From Papaver somniferum (lineage: Eukaryota; Streptophyta; Magnoliopsida; Ranunculales; Papaveraceae): DNA of 64,000 nt. The translations under genes and the position numbers were made by a program. Positions 1 through 11,403 of this stretch are shown here, one piece after another (the stretch's first letter is position 1; every line of letters begins with the position of its first letter). Location of the stretch: positions 61,598,815 to 61,662,814 of the forward strand of contig NC_039360.1 of assembly GCF_003573695.1 (NCBI RefSeq), read 5' to 3'. Under the pieces are notes generated by a model, which did not search any database, was not told the origin of the DNA, and saw only the letters and a program-made list of their open reading frames with translations.

Positions 1-587
1 GGTTTCATGCTAGCGTACCAGCGTGCCTTATTACTATTATTGTTGTTATTATTAAAAATAAAACACCACAAGGGGCAAATTTATTATAAAAATTAGGATT
101 TGTACAGTAATTTGGTCGGTAACCTACCAACAAGATGGGGACCAACACCCTTTTGAATAACAACACCCAGTTTATTATAAAAAGGTACCTAGGGGTATAT
201 TATTAAGAATCAAAATCAACATTATAAGAGATGGTGGGCAACCTAGCGACAAGCTGGGAGCCAACACCTTTATAACTTTATTATTATCATTTACTAGAAT
301 ATTACATTGACTTTATTATAAAAAGAGTGCCACAAGGGTTTTTATTAACCACAAGAAAAGGTATTACACCACGCTAGTGGGGAGCGCTGGGAGGCGAGCA
401 ACAAGTTGCGCCTCAACTTTATTATTATTATTATTATTTTTTGGATAAAGAGTATTACATTAACTAGTTGGAAGCCTAACAAGCTAAGCTCCAACAACAT
501 ACTACTACATTAATTGAACAGGTTGATGTGCTAGCCTACCAGCGAGCCTCATGGGTAACCTAGCCAAGGGAGCCGAAGCGGATGGGT

Positions 588-618
<31 letters not shown>

Positions 619-805
619 GGGGCTGAGATTGTGTCACAAGGGGGACAAACGAACACTACCTTCCATGTTAATTTCTGCAATATTACGTCATTGGGGGCTC
701 GAATCTGGAAACTCCTGAAACGCATGAAACTTTGGGGAAGGGGAATGACCAGCTAAACATGGTACCAGTTGATTATTATTATTATAAAAGATGCCACAGG
801 GGCTT
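1..805 (-). repeat. Array of truncated 3' ends of the non-LTR element family
   Basis: No gene of its own. On the minus strand this stretch repeats the last codons and 3' UTR of the reverse-transcriptase element at 806-3566. Units near 60-170, 230-300 and 310-440 each encode a version of the C-terminal motif G-V-G-x-Q-L-V-A-R-L-P, then a short tail resembling AAAGCCCCTTGTGGCATC, then (AAT)n on the minus strand, seen here as TTATTATT. A further degenerate piece at 455-590 recurs nearly unchanged at 3735-3870. Short 3' ends with a simple-repeat tail fit 5'-truncated insertions of a non-LTR element; tandem duplication is an alternative. Confidence 0.7.
588..617. repeat. 30-base homopolymer of G
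   Basis: An uninterrupted run of 30 G. The homologous repeat copy at about 3866-3870 has only about five G at the same point before the shared GGCTGAGATT, so this is an expansion in one copy or an assembly artefact. Confidence 0.95.
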
Positions 806-3566
806 TTATTGAAGACAAACATCTAATGACAACGATTTGGATGGGACGCGTGCAACAAGTTGCTCCCCAACACCTTTCTGAATAATAATTCCTAGCCTAT
901 GAAACAAAGAACTGCCTAAATTATTGTTTATATCATGACATGCCATACAGTTTTTAAGCCTCTTCAAAAGACAATAGTGTCATCACTCAACTCCCCTAAT
1001 GTTGAAAAGGCCAAAACGCCGAACTCATAACCAAAAGATGAACACAAGGCTGGATATTTATTACGTTTGCGGGTAATGGATACAGCAATAGCATGTCCAG
1101 GGGTAAAACTGCGATTACCAACTTTAGAGAAAGGTGAAACACCAGTAACATCAAAGCAAATATCTTTTCCGTTCTCCCAGTTGTAGACCATTATATCTTC
1201 CGGTTTAAGAGGAGTACGCCTGTCTGACATAAGACCAATGTAAACTTCCTTTCTAGCCGCGACATTTGACTTATAGCATAATTCGGAAAACAAATCACGT
1301 ACCATATCATAACGGAACTTCTGACCAACTTCACTTACGCAATGTATGGCATGGTCACCAAAACGATCCATCACTCGCTTGCAACATGAACAAGTGTTAT
1401 CGTCCGCAAAGAGGGGGATACCCAATCGGTATTGAAGCACTGAACTGAATTGACGAGATCCCACAACTTGGTTAAGCCCTTGGATCGGTATGTCTTTGAG
1501 GTAGTCCTGTGCATGTTTCCTTCTGTTGCATTGCCATCAAATAGAATCGCGCTCAGACATTGTGAAAGTGGTAGGTATATTTTTCTTGATGGAATCAAAA
1601 TAACGAATCGCCAGTTGGTGCATAGGCTGTGGGGAGATGTCATTCAGGTTGAAAGTATAAGAAGATAGACCGCACACTTGAATATAATTGTCCAATGCGC
1701 TCTGGAATTGATGACCAAGATCTGTTGTGCGTTGTAGAATGATATGTTGCAGCGGCTGAGTCTGGAAACATGATGCTATATAGCAATATTGGATAGTATC
1801 GGCCATTGCATAAACATCCAGGCCTCCATCATTGATGGGAAGAGTAGGCAACCGCTGCTGTAGTAAACCAAAATCCGGACCATCATCTGTAATCAAGTGG
1901 TGCAGGAATAACAATAAGTGGTGATCAAAACGCTGTTGGGAATGCTGCAGAACCTGTGGCTTTGTGGTGCGCATCGTGAAGTACAACTTGGATACTCCAA
2001 CACAATTACGAAGAAGCAGTAACTCGCTATGAGGGTCTTTTAGTTTTTTGACACAGTCCATAAGGTGCGTGGTTTTGTCAACTCTAGCCAATATAGAGTC
2101 GCTGTAATATTGGTCATCCAAGCTAACAGGCCCTCCAAGTAGCCTGACACCACCAGATAGTCTGCCAACTTCAGATGGGAATACTGTATTGCATCGTGGG
2201 TCTGGATTTGGCCAATAGATTTCGGTTTTGCGGATGTTTAAGCACAAGGCCCTAGCAGGTCCTTCTTCTTGCAAAATCCGCATTGTCGTAGCAACTTCCA
2301 AGGTGTCACCGATTAGAGTACCATCATCTAAATACCACGAATGAAGATCCAAGATTAAGTGTGTGGCTATTTTGCATACAAGTGGGTGTAGCGCCAAAGA
2401 AAACAGCAGAGGACCAAGGGGATACCCTTCTTGAACTCCTTGTGCAGAAGACAAGGTGAATTCGTTGTAGTATAATTTGGCTGGACGAGCATAACAGAAC
2501 TCCACCCATTTCGAAATATTGGGCCACTTGGCCCTGACTTTTTGGATCAAAACATACCCATTGACTATGTTGAATGCATTGGTTAAATCAATTAATAACA
2601 TGGTCATAGAGTTCTGGGTGCCTTTCAATTCCAACATCGCATTGGCTGCGTGTATAATGCTTTCACCACCACATGGAATGCCCACACTGAACTGATGGTT
2701 ACCCAAGTACATTGTCATCTCTTTAAGCACAGATGTATCTGCCAATTTAGAACACAATCTTCGCCATATAGTGCTTAAAAAAATAGGTCGAAGGCCACCG
2801 CCAGGTTTGAGCAAAGGGGTTAAAGGCGCGCTAGCAATAAACTCCCCTAGAGAAGGTGGACAATTGCCAGAGAGCCACAGATTAATTACACCAGTTATGG
2901 ACGCAATGAGTTCGTCTGCTACAGCAGCAGCAGCAGCAGCACTAGTCGCATCAAGCAAGTGTTATGCTCGAAGACCATCACGGCCACATGACATGCCCTT
3001 CGGAAAACTTTTCAGTGCTTTCATGACTGATTGAACATCCACAGTTACAACAGCGGCAGAAGGAGCATCAGGTGGAATAATAGGTGGTTGTGCATATGGA
3101 TGTTTTTGTTGCAGCTCATGGAAAGTGTCAGTGTTGGTAGGTGCGACTCCATCAGACGATAAAATGCGTATAGATGCGGTGTAGTGACCATAGTTTAATT
3201 TCTTTCTACATGCCTCCACATTAGTATTGTGCTTCTTCTTCGTTAATGGTTGCTTACGCTGCTGCTGTATTTGTTGGTCTTGTCGAACTAAATCCAGCAG
3301 GCGTTGAATAATATTAACACATCCATTCGTTGACTGCATTCAATCAAAGATTGGTTAATGGAAGCAATCTGAAGCTTATTCCTGGTACCGGACCGCTCTT
3401 CACTGGCATTGTTAGGTGTATATAGGTTGAGAGTGCAGATAGGGAGGAGTAAAAGTTGAATCCAGGATGATAAATCGGCAGGCTTGGCTAGCACTTTATC
3501 TAGAGCATTTTTCAAGGCTCTTGAGAAATTCAAACGACATGGTGGAGGAATATTAGCAGTGGTAGT
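806..3566 (-). pseudogene. Non-LTR retrotransposon ORF: reverse transcriptase with CCHC finger and endonuclease-like C-terminus
   Basis: Decayed ORF of about 900 codons read right to left. An N-terminal segment (3566-3288) is followed after a frameshift near 3340 by the RT domain (3339-1537). Visible RT motifs are LIDLTNAFN, GVQEGYPLGPLLF and the catalytic WYLDDGTLIG. The C-terminal part (1536-806) has a zinc-finger-like CSCCKRVMDRFGDHAIHC and then P-E-D-x12-D-V-T followed by a K-R-N-K-Y block, the layout of the restriction-like endonuclease (RLE) of R2-type elements. Breaks: TAA at 2962-2964 (CAA in the expected frame), a TGA just before 1533, and a frameshift near 965, after which the C-terminus continues to a TAA at 806-808. 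A GCT/CAG run near 2922-2940 gives poly-alanine. Family assignment is by motif; the RLE identity is inference. Confidence 0.8.
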
Positions 3567-3982
3567 AAATACTACTACATTAATTGAACAGTTTGTTGTG
3601 CTAGCCTACCAAGCTAAGCTCCAGCGACATACTACTACATTAATTGAACAGATTGCTATGCTACCAAGAATGCAGATAGGGAGGAATAATGGCACTTTAT
3701 TATTATTATTATTATTATTTTGGATAACGATTATTACATGAAACTAGTTGGAAGCCTAACAAGCTAATCTCCAACGACATACTACTACATTAATTGAACA
3801 GGTTGCTGTGCTAGCCTACCAGCGAGCCTCATGGGTAACCTAACCAAAGGAGCCGAATCGGATGGGGGCTGAGATTATTATTATTATTATTATGAAAGGG
3901 AGCCGCTGAGGCATTTATTATTATTATTATTTTATTTTTTTTAATAAAAAAGATGCCGCAAAGGCTTTTATTAACAAAAGAA
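3567..3982 (-). repeat. Further 3'-end fragments and (TTA)n tracts of the same family
   Basis: No gene. Contains two close copies of a segment ACTACTACATTAATTGAACA (near 3570 and 3632), a third at about 3780 whose flanks match 480-590, and long TTATTATT tracts at 3700-3720, 3880-3893 and 3916-3932. Together with 1-805 it brackets the RT pseudogene. The segment at 3945-3982 is the 3' UTR of the second RT copy. Confidence 0.6.
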
Positions 3983-4318
3983 TCAAATACAAGGTAGAAT
4001 GTCGATAGAAGGCAACCTAGCAACAAGTTGAGCCCCTACACCTTTTTGAATTGAAATACCTAATATATAAAAAAAAAAAAAGAATTACCTATTTTGTAAT
4101 TGAGGTCGTAATTAGATATACAATTTCTCAACCTCTTCAAGAGAATCACTATGTCTTCACTAAGTTCTCCTAAAGTGGAGAAAGCAAGGACGCCAAAACC
4201 ATAACCATGAGCGGACACCTTATCCAAATATTTTTCCCGCTTGCGTGAAATAGCATTAGAAATGGCGACACCCGGAACGAAAGCCCGACCACTAATACCG
4301 GAAAAAGGTGAAATACCC
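3983..4318 (-). pseudogene. Second, diverged copy of the endonuclease-like C-terminus, truncated
   Basis: Minus-strand reading gives GISPFSGISGRAFVPG, then a KREKY block, then FGVLAFSTLGELSED and the terminal Q-L-V-A-R-L-P motif, ending at a TGA at 3983-3985. It aligns along its length with the C-terminus of the copy at 806-1150 but differs at many positions, so it is a separate old insertion. It is cut abruptly at 4318 by the GypsyA LTR. Its presence in the same orientation and next to the first copy makes a head-to-tail array of the family. Confidence 0.75.
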
Positions 4319-6681
4319 TGTTGATGGTGGTTTTCGATTTAGGGCTACAATTGTAAAATCCCGTATTTAATGCGTTATCATCCTACAAAAGAGTAAAGGT
4401 CATTTAGAAAGTAATAAGTGTTCAAACCTCTTTACTTATATATATATTGAGCAATTTGATATATTTATGAAATTTATCAAAATGGTGCATCAATCCCAGA
4501 TATCCTATAAATTTCAACATGCCGCATTAATTATTAATGCACGACTCGCCTGGTATTTTCTGTGCTATGTTCCCAGCCGAACTCTCATTATTGACATGAC
4601 ATGATGATCGAATGTTCATTCTCAGCAGAGTATCATGAATCTCCTGAAATGTCAGTATTGAAATCCTCATGGAAATATCCACATAGGCCGAATCACCGTC
4701 TATAAAGAGATTAGCGTGTTAAACACGCCTTTATTTGAAAGATAACGCGATCGAACAAGCTTAAATTCCTTAGGAAAATCTAGACCATTAATATCGGTCT
4801 CAAAAAAAAATCACGGCCGCACAATTAGGCCGCGCGATTCAATAGGCCTAGCCTGCCCCTAATGGAATTAGGCAGTCATCACGATGACCACCGGCGGGCC
4901 CACTAATTCAATAGCCAAACGGTTTCCATCTAATACATCTATAGCGTTTCGAACGATCAACCCAAACATGGGTGATCGCGCTGTTTAAGAAGAGCTCAAA
5001 CGAGCTGAGGCCGACCAAAGCGGTCTCAAATGCATCGCATCCGTCCAACTTCGCCAGCCTTGTTGGACGACTTAGATCTTCCCTCGAATGATCGAAAGGA
5101 TGCTGGTGTGATCACCAACGACCCAGCTACATTCTTGGTCAATCAACCTGCCCACTGCAAACCAGAAACACGTTGAATCACACACCCAAAGAAGGATGAT
5201 CACGTAGCCTTGAAAACCCTAAGTTGAATAAGCGACGTTATACAACTGCCGCTAATCGATCGTATCCGTCCAACTTTCCTAGCCTAGTTGGACGGCTTAG
5301 ATCGTGTTTCAAACGATCAAGGAGATGCCAACGCGTTCACCATCGAACCAACTCCACACGTGGCTGATCGACTTGCTCATAACAAGACCAAAGCGCATCA
5401 AATCGTCGTCCCAAAGTAGCGGGAACACTTTGCGGCAACACATTACTGTCGCAAATCGATCTCAACCACTCATCTTCGCCAGCTGATTTGAGTGGCTTAG
5501 ATTTAATTTTAAACGGCCCCGAAGATGTCAACGTGATCACTGTCGGCCCACCTTCACACGTGACCGACCGGCTTGCTCGGGCTAACGACCGAGGCCTCGA
5601 ATCTCTCGTCCAAAGAGGGTTGGCCAAACGACTCCCTAAACCCTAAAGTTGCGTCAATGGAAGTATGCAACTGCCGCAAATCATCTCGTCCATCCAACTT
5701 TGCTATCCTAGTTGGATGGTGTATATTTGTTTTTCGAAAACAAGCAAAGCAACGTTGTGAAGACCGGCCATCCTTCTTCCACATGGGGCGATCGACCAAG
5801 TGACGACTCGACCGTAGGGTCCTAAAACGATTACCCAAAGGTGGCCGGTCGTGCTGCTTTTAAGACGCTTATCCGCGACTTATTCAATCAAGATTTAAAA
5901 CGACGATGTTTCATGCGCGTCGATTAGTTTGAGATTCTTAAAAGCGATGCTTCACATGCATCGAATACATATGCATTTTATATTGGCCTCATAAACAACT
6001 TAGTTTTTTCACCTAATAGCACCATGCTATTATCCGCGGCAGGTCCCACGACTTGACTCACTTATTCGAGATATCAAACATGTCACAAACTGGGGGATGC
6101 TTACTGGGGTATTGGTCTGGCGGTTTACAGCGTGCGGCGTGCAACGCGTCCATTACGAGAACGCGTCAGGAAAGACAGACAGTTAACAGTAGTGAGAGTG
6201 GTGGAAGAACGTGTGATCAACTTTCCCTCATAACGGAAACACGATAATCACTACCTTCCGCACAAATCCACTTCTCCACTACTTCACTTCCTCCACTTCC
6301 TAAGGGATCATGGTGCGCTCAATGACTTGTATAAATAGATTTTCAATCTATTTCGAAAGGGAGGACACAAGTGTGATCAACACAAGTATCCAGAAACCAT
6401 TTTCAGATATGCAAGTCATAAATAGCCACACCTTCATAATTTAACACTCTGATCTCAAACACCTTCTCCGCTTCCCTCCCTAAGATCAGCCTTTCTCCTT
6501 CATCTTGTGACCGAATTGAATCTGGAACGACCATTTCTTGGTTTAGGACAGAGTCTTACAGATTGATTTCTCGAACCTAAAATCATTCCCATGCAGTGCA
6601 TTTGTTTAGGGTTTGAATTCGTTTATCATCAACACACCCCAAATTACCCAAAACATCATAATCAGTTTTTACCCCAAAACA
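4319..6681 (+). repeat. GypsyA 5' LTR
   Basis: Starts TGTTGATGGTGG and matches 21802-22472 plus 29478-30288 of the 3' LTR with scattered substitutions and small indels. For example, about 24 bp present near 29929-29953 is absent near 5425. The right end is inferred from the adjacent PBS because the 3' LTR is incomplete. Length is about 2.36 kb. The many differences between the LTRs suggest an older insertion than Tat2. Confidence 0.75.
5020..5790 (+). repeat. Four degenerate ~215-bp tandem units inside the GypsyA LTR
   Basis: Units begin near 5020, 5242, 5450 and 5665. Each has an 'aactgccgcaaatcgatc'-type lead, an imperfect inverted repeat of the form GTCCAAC(n12)GTTGGAC, a TTAGATC-TTTxAAACG block, a GTGATCAC block and a GACCGACTTGCTC block. 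The same units are present in the 3' LTR (about 29500-30288), so they predate the insertion. Confidence 0.7.
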
Positions 6682-6683
6682 AC

Positions 6684-6700
6684 TGGCGACCATAGCGGGA
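6684..6700 (+). promoter_or_regulatory. GypsyA primer-binding site
   Basis: TGGCGACCATAGCGGGA lies two bases after a plausible LTR end (...ACA). The TGGCGAC start is common in plant Tat/Athila elements, where minus-strand synthesis is primed by a tRNA. The exact tRNA was not determined. Confidence 0.6.
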
Positions 6701-6760
6701 GATTAATCTCTCGGTTGCAAGATCAATTTTCAATTTCATTTCAATTTTGTCAAATTCAAG

Positions 6761-7330
6761 ATGGTTGGTCTTAGGATCAATTCAATTCCAAACTCCGAGC
6801 AGAATCCTTCAAACGATGATGTTCTTCCTTCCAACACCATGTATGATCGCACAACCAATGGGGAAATCCCGATCCTGATAGAATTGGCTCGAGCACAAGA
6901 GATACACACGAGGAACATAGACGTGATGAAAGATACGGTGGAGAACATACTCAACTTCCTTATAAATCTAACATCAGATTTGAGCGGTTTCTCTACTCTG
7001 GAGATTCCAACGATGTGGACTAACTCACCAACTAATGATCGTCCTCAAATCAATGGTTTCACCACCAACCAGCAACCCATGGACCAGGAAGCGGCTTCTT
7101 TAGTAGCAAGTTTGTGTGAACTTCTGCACCTCTCGAAAGACCAACGAGTGGAGACGTTTGCTGCAATCAACCAGATAGCTCTAGACACACGTTTGGATCC
7201 TTCGCGCAATCTAGCCTCGAAAACATCAGAGATGTCCATAAACAATATCACGTTTACTGAAGATGACATGATGGCAGAAGAAGGTCACAACAGGGCCCTG
7301 CACGTTACCGCACGAATCAAGGACCCATAA
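6761..7330 (+). pseudogene. GypsyA gag remnant without the gag core
   Basis: ORF of 189 codons starting MVGLRINSIPNSEQNPSNDD, 77 bp after the PBS. The N-terminal third has a helical stretch (ILIELARAQEIHTRNIDVMK). The C-terminus reads into the sequence normally just upstream of a Tat protease (INNITFTEDDMM...HNRALHVTARIKDP). Neither the conserved gag core nor a CCHC knuckle is visible between them, so a large internal deletion is likely. It ends at a TAA directly before the protease, in the same frame. Confidence 0.65.
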
Positions 7331-7813
7331 TTCAAAAGGGCTCTTATCGATACGGGAGCATCCTCGAATGTCATCACCCTTAAAACTCTCAGAACAGCCA
7401 GCGTTTGACCGGGCAAGATCATACGACAACCTACCATGATGACGGACTTCGAGGGGAACCAAACCAACACATACGATTATGTTAATTTGAATATATCGGT
7501 AGGGCCTGTCCAGTCGAAAGTAAAATTTGAAGTGATAGAAAAAGATCCAGGCTACCATATGATACTAGGGAGACCATGGATTCATGATAATAAGATCGTC
7601 CCATCGACGTATCACCAATGCCTGAAAACCATGCTGAATGAAGAAGTTGTTCGCATTCCTGCATCATTATCTCCTTATGCACCAATTTGCGGCGTGGAAC
7701 TGTTTGAGCCGAAGGAGAATTCACAAGGTTCATCAAGTAAAGTTTACTGCACGCCGCTCCCCACATGGACGTCGATCGAGGAGGAAGACCAGCTCGCATC
7801 ACTAAGCAGATAG
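7331..7813 (+). pseudogene. GypsyA aspartic protease
   Basis: Begins FKRALIDTGASSNVI, with the DTGAS catalytic loop intact, and later has the ILGRPWIHD motif typical of the second half of retroviral-type proteases. A stop after TLRTASV (near 7405) separates it from the longer 3' ORF at 7436-7813. It would process the Gag-Pol polyprotein; with these breaks it is not expected to be made whole. Confidence 0.75.
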
Positions 7814-7903
7814 ACCGGTGCGCCTCCACTAAGATGGCACACTAACTCTTCTTCATCAAATGAAGGATCATCACATCTCCATACTATAAGCGAACGAACC
7901 TTT

Positions 7904-9255
7904 ATGGCAAGTCGCAACCAGAATGGGAAAACCGTATACCATCACCGATGTTGGAAATTAGCAGGGGAGACTCTCACTCGGTCTCTCCGCCCAATAGAAT
8001 GCAACAACAACGACAGATTGCAAGAGGAAGTACCGGATGCTCCACGACAATTACAGGATGGCACTGACTCCACAATGGATGGACTCGAAGTGATCAACAT
8101 TGGAGATGAAGAATCTCCGAGACCTATATCCATCTGTTCGACTCTATATGCGGACGAACGCACAAAGCTCGTGAGTCTTCTCAAGGAGTATCAAGACATA
8201 TTCACATGGACATATGAGGAAATGCCCGGCTTAGATGAAAAATTCATCACCTACATATAAAACCTGGATCCAAACCGATCAAACAATCTCCAAGGCAGTT
8301 CAGGCACGACGTGGAGGAGCAGATCAAGACCGAGATTCAGAAGCTGCTGGATGTTGGCTTCATCAAGCCCATTCATCATCCTACCTGGTTAGCAAACGTA
8401 GTTCCTGTAAAGAAGAAAAGCGTCCAAATTAGATGATGTGTTGATTTCAGAGATCTGAACAAATGCTTCCCCAAGGACGATTTTCCCCTCCCCAACATTG
8501 ACATGCTAGTAGACGTGACCAACGGGCATGGCATGTTCTCTTTCATGGATGGATACAACGGCTACAACCAGATAAAGATGTATGAACATTCCGCAAGTAA
8601 GACAGCTTTTCGAACTCCTTTCGGAAACTTTTACTATATTGTGATGCCTTTCGGTTTAAAGAATGCTGGTGATACCTATAAACGCGCCATGACTGCAATT
8701 TTTCATGATATGATGAACAAGCAAGTCAAAGATTATGTAGATGACATAGTAGTCAAGTCAAAGACTCGATCAGCCCATACAGACGTCCTACGACAAGTAT
8801 TTGAAAGGTGTCGCGAGTACAAATTGGAGATGAACCCTTTGAAATGCGCTTTCGGAGTCTCTTCCGGCAATTTTTTGGGATTCCAAGTCACCTCTGAAGG
8901 AATCAAGGTCGATCCAACCAAAACCCAAGCTATTCTCACGATGCCTCATCCGCAAACTGTGAAAGAACTCCAAAGCTTCATGGGCAAGGTAAACTATATC
9001 CGACGTTTTATACCTGGTTTGGCCCAACTTATCGCTGCATTCACTCCCCTGCTGAAGAAGGGAGCAAGTTTCATTTGGAGTACAAAGCAACAAGAAGCAT
9101 TTGGAAAGATCCAGCAAATATTGTCATCACCCGCTATTATGAAATATCCCATGCAAGGAAGACAGCTATGCCTCTACACTGCTTCTAGTGACGCTGCAGT
9201 CGGAGCCCTCCTTGCTCAGGAAGATGATGAGGGGATTGAACATCCTATATACTAA
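7904..9255 (+). pseudogene. GypsyA reverse transcriptase
   Basis: The N-terminal linker (7904-8260) includes the LLKEYQDIFTWTYEEMPGLD block that precedes RT in Ty3/gypsy elements. After a frameshift near 8250 the RT continues with KPIHHPTWLANVVPVKKK, an in-frame TGA near 8432, CVDFRDLNKCFPKDDFPLP, FMDGYNGYNQI, TAFRTPFGNFYYIVMPFGLK and the catalytic YVDDIVVKSK at about 8735-8760. The ORF ends at a TAA (9253-9255) inside the RT-RNase H connection, where homologues keep an aromatic residue. Confidence 0.85.
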
Positions 9256-10012
9256 TTCAGCCGTACTTTGAGAGATGCTGAACTCAGATACCCCAAAGAA
9301 GAAAGCATGCTTAGCCCTAGTTCACGTTGTGCAGAAATTCAGACATTATATACTGTCGAACAAGGTGGTGTTAATATCCATAGCTGACCCTATCAAGTTT
9401 TTACTCTCAAAACCAGCCTTGATAGGAAGACCGTCCAAATGGCTGCTCCAGACGTCAGAGTTTGATATAACGTGCGCTCCTCCAAAAGATATCAAAGGGC
9501 AAGCGGTGACAGATCTGCTGGCAGCATTTCCAGGAGAAGGAACCACCGCACTGCATGAAGACCTTCCTGGAGAATTTCCAGAAATATCTTTCATCAAAGA
9601 GGAGGCGTGGCTATTATATTTCGACGGTTCTGCTACTCCTAGCAATAATACCAGAGGAGCGGGTATAGTTCTAGTGTCTCCAACGGGTGAAGTTTTTTCT
9701 CATTCTTTCAAGTTGGATTTTCAGTGTACCAACAATTCGGCAGAATACGAAGCTTTCCTCATAGGACTATCACTAGCCAAAAAAGCAGGAGCCACACACC
9801 TAGAAGTAAGGGGCGACTCTAAGTTGCTAGTTAATCAGATGAACGGGGTTTACTCACTCAAGGAGGTGACGTTGGCCCACTATAGATCCGAGGCGCAAAA
9901 GTTGTTGAACTACTTTGTTGATGCGACCATAACTCATATTGGCCGCAATAACAACAAACACGCTGATTGCCTAGCCACATTAGCCTCAAAGCTGCAATTC
10001 GAAGGTTCATAA
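9256..10012 (+). pseudogene. GypsyA RNase H region, including a second archaeal-type RNase H
   Basis: After a frameshift near 9290 it continues through the first RNase H/connection (KACLALVHVVQKFRHYILSN, then PSKWLLQTSEFDI) to an archaeal-type RNase H at about 9605-10000. All four acidic positions of the latter are visible: LLYFDGSA, NNSAEYEAF, VRGDSKLLV and KHADCLATL. This second RNase H downstream of a decayed first one marks the Tat lineage. It would degrade template RNA during reverse transcription. Confidence 0.8.
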
Positions 10013-10061
10013 GAAAGTTTGACCGTAAGGAGGCGGACTGTGGCGTCGACATGGCTCTCAC

Positions 10062-11398
10062 AAATATAAAGATGCTGAAACTAATGACTGGAGAACTCCA
10101 ATTGTTGGAGATCTAAACAGTTCGCTCTCCCAAGGAAAGGTCAGTCTCAAAACCCTACAAATCTTTTTCATGCTTCATGGAGTGTTATTCCACCGGAATC
10201 TAGATGGGTCTTTGTCAAGGTGTCTTAGAGATGAAGAAGCGCAACTACAGCTTTACCGAATTCACAGTGAGATCTGCGGACAAACGTTGGTAGTAACGCT
10301 TTACATGCGTCTTCAACGCCTTGGCTACTACTGGTCGGACATGGAGATCCAGTCCCGATTGCTCCAAGGTTCTTGCTCTAATTGTCAGTCGCCACCACAT
10401 CAATTGGAAGTTTTTAATGTCGGCTATGTCGAGGACTTGCGAGAATCATATATCAACTATTTTCGCGATGGTATACTGCCTTCCAACAAAAGGGATGCAG
10501 CCAAGTTGAAACAGAAATCCAAAATATTCGTATTTCATGAAGAAATCCTATACCGTAAAAGTTTTGGAGGCAATCTACTACGGTATTTGGCAAGGTATGA
10601 AATCCCAATTGTATTAAGGGAAACACACGAAGGAGAACATCAAGGAAAGAAGAAGTCGTTTCTCCAAGTACATGAAAGGTATTACTGGCCAATTATGGAA
10701 GACTATGCGGCGACGTTTGTCCAGAGGTGCCGCGAATGCCAGGCTCACGGAAACCTCATACACGTGCCTTGCACCCCGCTTCACTCAGTAAGTAGTCAAT
10801 GGCCTTTCTACAGCTGGGGACTTGATATTATTGGGAAAATCAATCCAGCATCTTCAAAGCAACACGAGTATATCATAACTGCAACGGAATACTTTACCAA
10901 ATGGGTTGAAGCCATTCCTCTTCGAGGAACTATTGGAGCGACAATTGCAGCATTTATTAAGGAATACATCATTTGCCAGTTTGGCGTACCTAAGCACATC
11001 ATTACTGATAATGGTACCCCCTTCGCCAACAGACAAGTAGAAGAGCTGCTTGAAGAATATGGAGTTCAACAGATCTTCTCTACTCCTTACTACCCTCAAG
11101 GTAATGTACAGGCCGAAAGAACTAATAAGACTCTGATCTGAATCCTCAGTCGAACAATGCACGATAATCCTAGGACATGGCACGAACAACTGCCAATGGT
11201 GCCGGGGCATATCGAGCGGCGCCTAGGAGATCTACAGGCGTCTCTCCTTATTCACTAATCTATGGCGCGGACGCCATTCTCCCAGCAGATATCACAATCC
11301 CGTCAGCTAGAATTGCAGAAGCAAGTGGAGTTCAATGGAATGAGGTTGAAGCATTAAGATCCAGAATTTCGGAATTAGATACTTTGGACTCCAAGAGA
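10062..11398 (+). pseudogene. GypsyA integrase (5' part) with two tandem N-terminal zinc-finger segments
   Basis: Two integrase N-terminal-like segments follow one another. The first (~10090-10410) has GVLFHRNLDGSLSRCL, IHSEICG, RLGYYW and CSNC. The second (~10420-10750) has EILYRKSFGGNLLRYL, THEGEHQGKKKSF, RYYWP and CREC. The catalytic core follows: WGLDII (first D), IITDNGTPF (second D), and YYPQG...QAERTNKTL (the E). A stop at 11139-11141 and a frameshift precede the C-terminal part (STGVSPYSLIYGADAILP). The reading frame is cut at 11398-11403 by the copia insertion and resumes at 19659. Confidence 0.8.
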
Positions 11399-11403
11399 GT
11401 TAA

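Noticed and set aside
5304..5838. Overlapping frames inside the GypsyA LTR
   Set aside because: They fall in tandem LTR repeats, recur in the 3' LTR, and show no protein motif; open by composition only.
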